From Deltaproteobacteria bacterium (lineage in GTDB: Bacteria; Desulfobacterota; Desulfobacteria; Desulfobacterales; JAFDDL01): a stretch of 8,545 bases of DNA. Under the pieces are notes generated by a model. The model was not told the DNA's origin, ran no database searches, and worked only from the letters and a program-made list of their open reading frames with translations. The stretch lies in the NCBI GenBank assembly GCA_019310865.1, contig JAFDDL010000135.1:1-8545 (forward strand). The letters run 5' to 3'. The translations under genes were made by a program, and so were the position numbers. This document shows positions 1 through 7,359 of the stretch, one piece after another (the first letter of the stretch is position 1; each line of letters starts with the position of its first letter).

Positions 1-1355
1 GTGGCTTTCCGGCAGGGAGAAAGTGGGAAGGGTCTCGCAACGCCCCTGAAAAAATAAAGTATGTGATCGTCAACGCCGATGAGGGCGATCCGGGCGCCTT
101 TATGGACAGAGCGCTTCTTGAAGGAAACCCGCATTCGATTTTGGAGGGGCTGATCATCGGCGGCTATGCCATCGGCTCGCACGAGGGATATGTTTACGTT
201 CGACAGGAATATCCCTTGGCAGTTGAGAATGTGACCCTCGCGATTAAACAGGCTGAGGAAACCGGTTTTCTTGGGGAAAATATTCTTGACTCAGGCTTTG
301 ATTTCGTCGTTAAAGTGCACCAGGGGGCCGGCGCTTTCGTTTGTGGTGAATCGACTGCGCTGATGACGGCATTGGAGGGCAGAGTCGGAGAGCCCAGACC
401 GAAATATATTCGCTCCAACGTCAAGGGCCTTTGGGAGAGACCCAGCGTATTGAATAATGTTGAGACATGGGCAAATGTACCGCTTATCATCAATAAGGGT
501 GCTGACTGGTTTACGCAATTCGGAACGCAAAGCAGCTCGGGGACGAAAATTTTCTCCCTGGTCGGTAAGATAAACAATACCGGCCTCGTGGAAGTTCCCA
601 TGGGTATTACCCTGAAAGATATAATCTACAAGATCGGCGGTGGAATTCCTGAAGGCAAGAAATTCAAAGCAGTTCAGACCGGGGGGCCATCCGGAGGCTG
701 TATACCTGAGGAGATGCTGGATTTGGAAGTTGGTTTTGATGAACTCACCAAGGCCGGCTCAATGATGGGATCCGGTGGTATGATTGTAATGGATGAAGAT
801 ACCTGTATGGTTGATGTCGCCCGGTACTTCATTCACTTTCTCACCGATGAATCATGCGGCAAATGTGTCCCATGCCGTGAGGGCCTGCGGCAGATGGATA
901 AGATTCTCACGAACATTACCGAAGGAAAGGGAAAAGCCGGCGACATCGATCTATTAGAGGAACTATCTGAAACAGCCAGTGAAGCCTCATTATGTGCGTT
1001 GGGAAAAAGTGCCCCGAATCCGTTTCTCAGTACGCTGCGCTATTTCAGAGATGAGTATGAGGCACACATCCATGACAAGAAGTGCCCGGCATTGTCATGC
1101 AAGGGCCTGATTTCATATTATATTGATCCGGAGAAATGCCAGGCCTGCATGATTTGCCTTCGAAAATGCCCGGCAGAGGCGATTGACGGCGGCAAAAAAA
1201 GGATCCATTTCGTTGACCAGGAGAAATGCACAAATTGCGGAACATGCATTGAAGTCTGCCCGTCTCGCTTTGCTGCGGTGAAGAAGATTTCGGGCGAACC
1301 GGTTCCGTCTCCTATTCCTGAAGAAGATAGACAAATCAGAAAGAGCAAGAAATAA
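1..1355 (+). CDS. NuoF-like NADH-binding FMN/iron-sulfur subunit with C-terminal 2x[4Fe-4S] ferredoxin domain (5' partial)
   Basis: This flavoprotein probably exchanges electrons between NAD(H) and iron-sulfur clusters, like NuoF, HoxF, HndC/HydB or BamH. The reading frame is open from base 3, so the GTG at 63 is internal: the codons before it read [20 protein letters not shown], matching the GFPTGxKW part of the FMN site. [13 protein letters not shown] follows, then the NADH-site region [14 protein letters not shown] (about 327-368), and the N3-type cluster motif SCGKCVPC (about 852-875) with its distal Cys in CALG (about 993). Two bacterial ferredoxin motifs end the protein: [12 protein letters not shown] (about 1138-1173) and [12 protein letters not shown] (about 1228-1263). 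About 450 residues are present; relatives with this tail have roughly 590-620, so the N-terminus, and any fused or separate NuoE-like thioredoxin-fold domain, lies upstream of the window. The stop shares one base with the next ATG (TAATG), indicating translational coupling. Family assignment is firm. The physiological partner and direction of electron flow are inferred. Confidence 0.93.
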   Translation, partial: GFPAGRKWEGSRNAPEKIKYVIVNADEGDPGAFMDRALLEGNPHSILEGLIIGGYAIGSHEGYVYVRQEYPLAVENVTLAIKQAEETGFLGENILDSGFDFVVKVHQGAGAFVCGESTALMTALEGRVGEPRPKYIRSNVKGLWERPSVLNNVETWANVPLIINKGADWFTQFGTQSSSGTKIFSLVGKINNTGLVEVPMGITLKDIIYKIGGGIPEGKKFKAVQTGGPSGGCIPEEMLDLEVGFDELTKAGSMMGSGGMIVMDEDTCMVDVARYFIHFLTDESCGKCVPCREGLRQMDKILTNITEGKGKAGDIDLLEELSETASEASLCALGKSAPNPFLSTLRYFRDEYEAHIHDKKCPALSCKGLISYYIDPEKCQACMICLRKCPAEAIDGGKKRIHFVDQEKCTNCGTCIEVCPSRFAAVKKISGEPVPSPIPEEDRQIRKSKK

Positions 1356-1966
1356 TGAGTGAAATCCTTTTACAAATTGACGGAAAAGAAGTCGGTGCAA
1401 GAGAAGGGATGACCGTTTTAGAGGCAGCACAAAATGCGGGAATATCGATTCCGACACTTTGTCACCACGAAAAATTGGAACCTTTTGGAGGCTGCCGACT
1501 TTGCATCGTTGAAGTAGACGTTCGCGGCTGGACAAAGCTTGTTGTGTCTTGTGTTTACCAGGTGGAAGAAAATTTAGTCGTCAGAACCCGATCTGAGAAG
1601 GTGGATAGAATCCGTAAAACCATCCTTGAGCTATTGCTGGCCCATGCGCCGGATGCATTCGAATTGCAGGACTTGGCTCAAGAGTATGGCGCCGACAAGG
1701 ATCGTTTTGAAAAAGATGCCTCATTTTGCATACACTGTGGCCTGTGTGTCAGATATTGTGCTGAGGTAAAGAAAAAGAACGCTCTTGGATTTATCGACAG
1801 GGGGATTCGGAAAGAGATTAGTTTCATTCCGGAAATAGCCGCTAAGGAATGCTGGAACTGCAAAGAATGTTTTGAGCTTTGCCCCACAGAGGCACTGCAA
1901 GCACAATACGTTTTAACCAAAGCGCTCAGCCCCAAGCTTTCTTTTAATTCCGAGCCGGAGGATTAG
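1355..1966 (+). CDS. Short NuoG/HoxU-like iron-sulfur protein: [2Fe-2S] plus two [4Fe-4S] motifs
   Basis: This is a likely cytoplasmic electron-transfer subunit that wires the preceding NuoF-like protein to its partner. An N-terminal plant-type [2Fe-2S] ferredoxin fold has ligands C36, C47, C50 and C66 (C-x10-C-x2-C-x15-C). Two [4Fe-4S] motifs follow: C125-x2-C128-x2-C131-x3-C135 and C166-x2-C169-x2-C172-x3-CP. At 203 residues it ends where NuoG would continue into its molybdopterin-oxidoreductase-like part, so it resembles HoxU-type diaphorase subunits. Unusually, the His-Cys cluster motif of NuoG/HydA (H-P-x-D-C-x2-C-x5-C-x-L-Q-D-L) is shortened here to AHAPDAFELQDLA at 96-108. H97 and the flanking residues are kept but all three cysteines are lost. 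The start ATG overlaps the upstream stop by one base and has only a poor Shine-Dalgarno sequence, so it probably depends on coupling. Fold and clusters are clear from the sequence; the partner is inferred. Confidence 0.9.
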   Translation: MSEILLQIDGKEVGAREGMTVLEAAQNAGISIPTLCHHEKLEPFGGCRLCIVEVDVRGWTKLVVSCVYQVEENLVVRTRSEKVDRIRKTILELLLAHAPDAFELQDLAQEYGADKDRFEKDASFCIHCGLCVRYCAEVKKKNALGFIDRGIRKEISFIPEIAAKECWNCKECFELCPTEALQAQYVLTKALSPKLSFNSEPED

Positions 1967-2000
1967 AAGCGGTTTCAAAACCACAGAAACATAACCGAAC

Positions 2001-2006
2001 AGGAGG
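2001..2006 (+). promoter_or_regulatory. Ribosome binding site fixing the TTG start of etfB
   Basis: A consensus AGGAGG sits five bases before the TTG at 2012. No ATG or GTG lies at the protein's expected N-terminus, and the translated start MKILTTIKKVVD matches the usual EtfB beginning, so the TTG start is well supported. The short gap upstream (1967-2000) also holds GGTTTCAAAACC at 1971-1982, a palindrome too small to call a terminator. Confidence 0.85.
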
Positions 2007-2011
2007 ATAAA

Positions 2012-2797
2012 TTGAAAATTCTCACAACCATAAAAAAAGTAGTTGATGTGGAATTAAACATCAAAGTGGAAAACGGAACCATTATCGAAGACGGGCTGCA
2101 GTATGTTATGAATGCCTGGGACGAAAATGCGGTGGAAGCCTCTGTTCAGCTCAAGGAAAATAACAACGCGGAAACAACCCTGGTTAGTATCGGTGGTGGT
2201 GATGACAATACCAAAATCATCCGCAAAGGCTTTGCCATGGGTATTGAAAACGCGATCCAAATCGATGACCCATCGCTTGCCAAAGCCGATTCGTCTATCT
2301 ACGCAAAAGTGTTGCAAAAGGTCTACGAAAAGGAAGGCTATGACCTTGTTATCACAGGCAAACAAGCCCAGGATACGGATAATGGTCAAACCGGCATCAT
2401 GTTGGCCGAATACTTGGGAATACCCTGTGTCAGCAATGTGATATCAATTGAAATAATAGACGACCAGCATATTAAAGTATCCCGATTGGGTGATGCCGGG
2501 ACCGAAATGGTTGAGCTGGCCTTGCCGGCTGTGGTTACCGTTACTGACAGTATTAACGAACCGCGATTGCCTGCAATGCGCGGCATCATGATGGCAAAGA
2601 AAAAGAAAATCAATGTAATGGATCTGGCGGCGCTTGGAACCTCTATTGACGAAGTCGGCGGCGACACGCCAAAATCGGAAATTGCCGAATTTATGGCAAC
2701 GGAATCACGCCAGGCCGGGCAAAAATTTGAGGGCGATGCTGCAGAAATTACCGCCCAGGTCGTCGATCTGTTGGTTAACGAAGCAAAGGTGTTATAA
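2012..2797 (+). CDS. etfB: Electron transfer flavoprotein subunit beta
   Basis: EtfB is the small subunit of the soluble ETF heterodimer, which collects electrons from acyl-CoA dehydrogenases and related flavoenzymes. The 261 residues match the family length. Residues 116-128 (GKQAQDTDNGQTG) form the nucleotide (AMP or second FAD) binding loop. Residues 176-200 carry the EtfB signature, with the core VTDSINEPRLPAMRG followed by the basic run MMAKKKKI. Translation starts at TTG behind a consensus Shine-Dalgarno. The gene is followed by etfA after 56 bases, in the common order etfB-etfA. Whether this ETF is a plain carrier or an electron-bifurcating type cannot be settled by eye. The adjacent EMO-like gene favours a quinone-linked role, while the NuoF-like neighbour leaves an NADH link open. 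Subunit identity is secure; the class is uncertain. Confidence 0.96.
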   Translation: MKILTTIKKVVDVELNIKVENGTIIEDGLQYVMNAWDENAVEASVQLKENNNAETTLVSIGGGDDNTKIIRKGFAMGIENAIQIDDPSLAKADSSIYAKVLQKVYEKEGYDLVITGKQAQDTDNGQTGIMLAEYLGIPCVSNVISIEIIDDQHIKVSRLGDAGTEMVELALPAVVTVTDSINEPRLPAMRGIMMAKKKKINVMDLAALGTSIDEVGGDTPKSEIAEFMATESRQAGQKFEGDAAEITAQVVDLLVNEAKVL

Positions 2798-2853
2798 GGA
2801 AGCCAAAATATCATTTGGTATCATTAACGGATTCATACAAGGAAAAAAATATC

Positions 2854-3813
2854 ATGGCTAAAGTACTGGTAATTGCAGATATCAAACAAGGGGACCTAAA
2901 GGGCAGCACAGCCGAACTTTTGTCAAAAGCCAAAGCCATTGGCGCAGAAACAGCGGTGGTGGCGATTGGCAGCAATATAGAAGCATTAACTCCCGAATTG
3001 GTTAACGCGGGTTCCGATACCCAATTTATTGCCGATGATCCGGGGCTGGCGTTGTTTTCCGCAGCGCCATTTGCATCATGCGTTGTCGATGCCGCCAAAC
3101 AATTTGGGGCAAATCTGATTTGGTTCGGTTTTTCCGAAACCGGCAAAGCCGTCGCACCGCGGGTCGCAGCTCAACTGAATGTCGCGTGTGCTACTGAAAT
3201 CACCGACGTGATGCTTCAGGGAGATCAAATCGAAATTATCAGGCCCACCACCGCAAACAAACTGATGCAACGCGTCAAAGTCAACACGGAACAACTGGTG
3301 GCAGTCGTCAGAGCCGGCGCGTTTGAGGCGGCCGAAGGAATCACAGGTACTGAAAACGTTGTTAAGCTCTCGCCTCCGGAACAAGATTTAAAGGCCGTGA
3401 TAAAGGAAATCATCTCCGACGATAGCGGTGATATCGACCTTGCCGATGCCGACGTTGTTATTTCAGTGGGGCGAGGTGCCAAGGATCAAACCGGCATCGA
3501 TCTGGTAAGAGAACTGGCCGACGATCTAAAAGCGGGTTTTGGCTCTTCCCGGGCCATGGTTGATGCCGGTCTCATGGCACATAATAAGCAGGTCGGGCAA
3601 ACCGGAAAAATTGTAGCACCTTCCCTGTATATGGCAATGGGTATCTCCGGAGCCATTCAGCACCTGGCGGGAATGAACGGGTCAAAAGTGATTCTGGCCG
3701 TGAATAAAGATCCGGAAGCACCTATCTTTAATGTGGCTGATTACGGAATCGTCGGAGACCTCTTTGAGGTGGTCCCGATTCTGCGAGAAGAGATTAATAA
3801 AAGTAGAAGCTAG
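2854..3813 (+). CDS. etfA: Electron transfer flavoprotein subunit alpha
   Basis: EtfA is the large ETF subunit and binds the redox-active FAD in its C-terminal domain. The ATG at 2854 is chosen because MAKVLVIADIKQGDLKGST is a typical EtfA N-terminus and AAGGA lies about ten bases upstream; the product is then 319 residues, the normal length. The FAD domain shows SVGRGAKDQTG (204-214), GSSRAMVDAG (230-239) with the conserved arginine R233, and QVGQTGK (246-252). The EtfA signature follows at about 258-292, containing LYMAMGISGAIQHLAGM and NKDPEAPIF, and then ADYGIVGDLFEVVP. A frame extension to a TTG at 2815 would add 13 residues with no family resemblance. It lies between etfB and the EMO-like gene on the same strand, and no strong terminator is visible in the 86 bases before the latter. 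Identity is secure. Confidence 0.97.
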   Translation: MAKVLVIADIKQGDLKGSTAELLSKAKAIGAETAVVAIGSNIEALTPELVNAGSDTQFIADDPGLALFSAAPFASCVVDAAKQFGANLIWFGFSETGKAVAPRVAAQLNVACATEITDVMLQGDQIEIIRPTTANKLMQRVKVNTEQLVAVVRAGAFEAAEGITGTENVVKLSPPEQDLKAVIKEIISDDSGDIDLADADVVISVGRGAKDQTGIDLVRELADDLKAGFGSSRAMVDAGLMAHNKQVGQTGKIVAPSLYMAMGISGAIQHLAGMNGSKVILAVNKDPEAPIFNVADYGIVGDLFEVVPILREEINKSRS

Positions 3814-3899
3814 ACCGCTAAATCCGGCACAGCTGCGAATATGGCTGCTTTTGCTTAATTGTAATTTAACCCGGAATAACATTCGTTGATGAGGCAACC

Positions 3900-6005
3900 A
3901 TGAATCCCCTATTGATGTCTCTTTTACTCATTGTGGCTCTGGCGGTTTTCGCCCGGACGATGATTCGCAAAATTCAATTGTTAAAGGCACTTGAACCCAC
4001 CGATCGAGCAAACCATCTGAAACAGCGACTGGTGAACATGGTCATTTTGGCTGTCGGACAGAAACGCCTGGTCGGAAGAGCAAAAGAAAGAGCCTCGGGG
4101 TTTTTGCATGCGTTGATTTTTTGGGGATTTTGCATTTTATTGATTCGCAGCTTGACTTTATATGGAGAGGGATTTCAGGAAGGATTTCAACTACCGTTTC
4201 TGGGCGAAGACTGTTTGCTCGGGTATCTTTATATCGCCTTAAAAGATATCATGGAAGGGATCGTTTTGTTGATGATTCTCTTCTCGTTTTTTCGCAGAGC
4301 CGTTCTAAAACCGGAAAGGTTGCACAATACCGTCGAGGCCTATTTGGTCTTGGCGCTGATCGGGATTTTGATGATATCCGATCTGCTGTACGACGGTGCC
4401 CGATACAATTTGATTCAATTATATAGCAACTCGGAACTCCACTTTTTTAATAATCCGCAATATGGTTCCGAATTTCTCTGGACGCCGATATCGGTGGGAG
4501 CAGCGGCCCTGATCTCAGGATTGAGCCCAGAGGTCACCGGTTATATACTGGTCATCATGTTTTGGCTTCACATCTGTACGCAACTGGTATTTTTAAATAT
4601 TCTCCCTTTGGGAAAACATTTTCACGTGATTACCGCACTTCCCAATGTGTTTCTGAAAAGTCTGGGATACCCCCATGAAAAACCCAAACTGCTGGAATTG
4701 GAAGACGAAGCGGCATGGGAGGATGAATCCCTGGGGATCAATCATATCCACCAGCTCAACTGGAAACAGGGGCTGGACCTTTACACCTGCACCGAATGTG
4801 GGCGATGCAAAGAAGTCTGCCCGACCCATACCACCGACAAACCGTTGAATTTGCATGACTTCAATGACAATCTAAAGCTTGAACTATATGAAAATGCCGA
4901 TAATATCATTGAAAAAGCCAAGTTATCATCCACCATCGGGCAAATCGAAGATTCCGATCAAATTGAAAAACTTAAGGAAGCGGCCATCGCGCTTAACAGC
5001 AAAAAACAATTAATTGGCGAAGTGATTGAAGAAGACACACTCTGGGCCTGTACGACCTGCCGGGCCTGCGAAGAAGTTTGCCCGGTAACCATTGAGCATG
5101 TGCCCAGAATCATCGCCATGCGACAGGGGCAAACCCTGATGGCGGAATCCTACCCCAAGGAGCTCAACACGGCCCTGAAAGGACTTGAACGCAACGGCAA
5201 CCCCTGGGGGATCGGTTATGATCAGCGAGCCGATTGGGCCGAGGGGCTGGATATCAAAACGATGGCAGAAGACGCGGCGGTCGATTATCTTTTCTGGGTT
5301 GGATGTGCCGGTTCGTTTGATGATCGCGCCAAAAAGGTATCCACAAGTCTGGCTAAAATTTTGCAAAAAGCCGGCATCAACTTCGCGATCCTGGGTGTGG
5401 AAGAAAAATGTACTGGCGATTTTGCGCGACGTGTCGGAAATGAAATGATGTTTCAAATGATGGCCGAGGAAAACATCGAAACCCTGAACAACTATAACAT
5501 CAAAAAAATAATCACGGCATGTCCCCATTGTCTCAATGCGCTTAACCACGATTATCCGCAAATGGGCGGAAACTACGAGGTGATCCATCATACCGAGTTC
5601 ATCGATCAACTCGTCAAAGAAGGAAAAATCAAGCTGAAACAATCGGTTCAAGGCGATCTGACTTATCATGATCCGTGTTACCTGGGGCGATATCATAACG
5701 TTTACGATCAACCGAGATCGATCCTGCGGTCCATATCTAATGGCGGGCTCAAGGAGCTGGAACGACACGGTCGCGAAAGCTTTTGCTGTGGTGCCGGCGG
5801 CGGAAGGATGTGGATGGAGGAGACCATCGGCAAAAGAATCTATCGGGAACGTACGGAGGAAATCGTCGGTCTAAACGTCTCGAACGTTGCGGTTGCTTGC
5901 CCCTTCTGCATGACGATGATCGAAGACGGCATGAAAGAGCTCGGCAAGGAAGAGACGATCAAGACAATGGATATCGCTGAACTTGTGGAGAAAAATATGG
6001 TGTAA
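3900..6005 (+). CDS. Membrane-bound ETF:menaquinone oxidoreductase (EMO-like): NarI-like cytochrome b, 2x[4Fe-4S], two CCG domains
   Basis: This protein probably passes electrons between reduced ETF and menaquinone through heme b and FeS clusters at the cytoplasmic membrane. The 701 residues begin with a NarI-like membrane domain. Hydrophobic segments lie near 3-20, 69-87, 105-131, 147-163, 196-208 and 213-236, and candidate heme ligands are H70, H224 and H240/H242. A HdrC/GlpC-type ferredoxin domain follows with C297-C300-C303-C307 and C384-C387-C390-C394. Two CCG (HdrD/GlpC-like) domains end the protein. The first has C469, a lone C504 in EEKCTGD, and C541/C544; the second has C593, C629-C630 in CCGAGGG, and C667/C670, the pattern of a noncubane [4Fe-4S] site. 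The ATG has GAGG five bases upstream. Position directly after etfBA matches EMO proteins described in Geobacter and syntrophic fatty-acid oxidizers. Heterodisulfide-reductase-like proteins are related alternatives, but gene order argues for EMO. Confidence 0.92.
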   Translation: MNPLLMSLLLIVALAVFARTMIRKIQLLKALEPTDRANHLKQRLVNMVILAVGQKRLVGRAKERASGFLHALIFWGFCILLIRSLTLYGEGFQEGFQLPFLGEDCLLGYLYIALKDIMEGIVLLMILFSFFRRAVLKPERLHNTVEAYLVLALIGILMISDLLYDGARYNLIQLYSNSELHFFNNPQYGSEFLWTPISVGAAALISGLSPEVTGYILVIMFWLHICTQLVFLNILPLGKHFHVITALPNVFLKSLGYPHEKPKLLELEDEAAWEDESLGINHIHQLNWKQGLDLYTCTECGRCKEVCPTHTTDKPLNLHDFNDNLKLELYENADNIIEKAKLSSTIGQIEDSDQIEKLKEAAIALNSKKQLIGEVIEEDTLWACTTCRACEEVCPVTIEHVPRIIAMRQGQTLMAESYPKELNTALKGLERNGNPWGIGYDQRADWAEGLDIKTMAEDAAVDYLFWVGCAGSFDDRAKKVSTSLAKILQKAGINFAILGVEEKCTGDFARRVGNEMMFQMMAEENIETLNNYNIKKIITACPHCLNALNHDYPQMGGNYEVIHHTEFIDQLVKEGKIKLKQSVQGDLTYHDPCYLGRYHNVYDQPRSILRSISNGGLKELERHGRESFCCGAGGGRMWMEETIGKRIYRERTEEIVGLNVSNVAVACPFCMTMIEDGMKELGKEETIKTMDIAELVEKNMV

Positions 6006-6542
6006 TCTCTGCCTTGAATCCATTTTCAAGTGCACTCGACATTAACCACTTCATTCAAGAAATTCAAGATTCTGATTTATCTTGAACTTGGTCATCGCTG
6101 GTGCTGTTTCAATCCATGCCTGTTCATTGATTACGTAGCCTTAGGCCTTTCGGCTTCCATGTTGATCAGGCTTGTGGTTTATCGACCTCACAGATTTTTA
6201 GCGAAAATGCCGTATCCTACATGTTGCGCATGGCTTTAACGCCCGGGTTGACAGATGTTATCTTCAGACACCAGACTTTAAACAGATTCCTCTAAATAGC
6301 AATCGTTACACAGGACTTTTTTGGATCTAACCCAATTTCGCCCAATTTCCCATAGTGGCAGATCAATAAGTAGATTTCAATTTCTGAAAAAGGTCAAAGC
6401 GAAATGCACATGCTTCGGCCTGTTTCTCGGCGGGACTATGGGTAAAACTCTAAAAAGGTATCTGTAACGCTGATAGTCTTAGGCCACACTCGCACCCTGA
6501 CCGGAAGAACAACGCCAGAGAAGACCACAATACGCATGCCCA
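6006..6542. other. Long intergenic region between convergent genes, no supported gene
   Basis: These bases separate the stop of the + strand EMO-like gene from the stop of the - strand nitrilase gene. No reading frame here has both a plausible ribosome binding site and a recognisable product. Two overlapping + strand frames are open (6030-6239, and about 6131-6294). On the - strand a short open stretch (about 6365-6435) gives a compositionally protein-like peptide, but stops surround it. A small hairpin with one G.U pair is at 6143-6156. The only T-run is TTTTTT at 6318-6323, with no stem before it. The region may hold decayed coding sequence or a non-coding repeat; I cannot tell which. Confidence 0.6.
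6013..6086. repeat. Cluster of five TTCAAG/CTTGAA hexamers forming two perfect inverted repeats
   Basis: CTTGAA at 6013-6018 and TTCAAG at 6025-6030 form a six-base perfect inverted repeat with a six-base loop, extendable by GC/GC across a one-base bulge. TTCAAG recurs at 6054-6059 and 6063-6068, and CTTGAA at 6081-6086. TTCAAGAT at 6063-6070 pairs perfectly with ATCTTGAA at 6079-6086 across an eight-base loop. The first stem begins seven bases after the EMO-like stop codon. It could be a 3' mRNA-stabilising structure, a poor terminator or a protein-binding site. No T-run follows either stem, so an intrinsic terminator is not supported. Confidence 0.6.
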
Positions 6543-7340
6543 TCATTTGTATAGGTCATAGTGAACATATCTTTTATACATGCTCATTTCATATAACAGA
6601 TCATCACAAATAATGTTGTTTTTTACCAGAACATCATCTGGATGAATCTCAACAATTTTGAGACACTCTTCACGTCCGGCGCTCACCAAAACATTCCCGC
6701 CATAATCAATAATCTGGCTTTCACCTCTGAAATCTGCTTTTTCATTTTTAATCAATTCTTGACCAATTCTGTTTGCCATAATCGTGTATACCTTATTTTC
6801 CAATGCCCTTACTTTCATCACATCAAGGGTCCAAGGCCCGCCAAAATTTACCGGGCAACAGATGATTTGTGCCCCCTGCAGAGCAAGCAATCTAAACGAT
6901 TCGGGAAACCAACTCTCAAAGCAAATGACAATTCCGATTTTTACATCCCCAATCGTTATGATTGCCAGCTTATTGCCCCGACTAAAGATGGTCTCATTTT
7001 TTGAGAGATTTACCTTTCTATGTTTCCCAAGCAAACCTTTGTCACCAACGACAATCGCAGTATTATACACGCTATCTCCTTCTTTTTCGGCAATACCGGC
7101 GACAATATATACATCGTTGCGTTTAGAGATTGTTGTTAATTCTCTGATTATCCTTTTTTGGACTCTTTCGCTTGAATAAAGAAACAACTCGTCTTTTGAT
7201 TGAAAAAAGTATCCAGAAATGCATAACTCAGGTAAAACAATCAAATCAGCATCAACATTTCTAATCAACTCTTTGATCTTAGCTATATTTGCATCGACAT
7301 TTTTGTGAACTACATCAAACTGACAGAATCCAACCCTCAT
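6543..7340 (-). CDS. Nitrilase-superfamily carbon-nitrogen hydrolase (amidase-like)
   Basis: This is a cytoplasmic hydrolase of non-peptide C-N bonds (amide, carbamoyl or nitrile type); the substrate cannot be read from the sequence. The 265 residues are the usual length for a single-domain member. The Glu-Lys-Cys catalytic set is visible: E38 in LPELCISGY, K109 in GKHRKVNL with a downstream acidic residue E116, and C140 in IVICFESWFPE, the family's C-x-x-x-x-F-P-E motif. RALENKVYTIMANRIG (178-193) and FRGESQIID (204-212) are also typical. There is no signal peptide or membrane segment. The ATG at 7340 has AGGA six bases upstream on the - strand. The coding sequence is visibly richer in A+T than the respiratory operon, and it faces that operon tail to tail. 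This suggests separate acquisition, though relaxed composition alone is weak evidence. Omega-amidase-like or N-carbamoyl-amine-hydrolase-like activity is possible but undetermined. Confidence 0.9.
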   Translation of the reverse strand: MRVGFCQFDVVHKNVDANIAKIKELIRNVDADLIVLPELCISGYFFQSKDELFLYSSERVQKRIIRELTTISKRNDVYIVAGIAEKEGDSVYNTAIVVGDKGLLGKHRKVNLSKNETIFSRGNKLAIITIGDVKIGIVICFESWFPESFRLLALQGAQIICCPVNFGGPWTLDVMKVRALENKVYTIMANRIGQELIKNEKADFRGESQIIDYGGNVLVSAGREECLKIVEIHPDDVLVKNNIICDDLLYEMSMYKRYVHYDLYK

Positions 7341-7359
7341 ATTATATCCTAACCATACT

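Noticed and set aside
2815..2853. N-terminal extension of EtfA to a TTG at 2815
   Set aside because: The extra 13 residues do not resemble EtfA, and the ATG at 2854 has a typical EtfA N-terminus and an upstream AAGGA.
5010..5768. Long minus-strand open frame (252 codons) inside the EMO-like gene
   Set aside because: It is wholly antisense to a strongly supported coding region, has no recognisable domain, and is explained by the codon pattern of the sense gene.
6030..6239. Plus-strand 69-codon frame after the EMO-like gene
   Set aside because: No ribosome binding site or recognisable motif, cysteine-rich chance-like composition, and it runs through the hairpin cluster.
6318..6323. T-run as an intrinsic terminator for the EMO-like operon
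   Set aside because: No stem of useful length precedes the six T residues on the + strand, and it is more than 300 bases past the stop codon.
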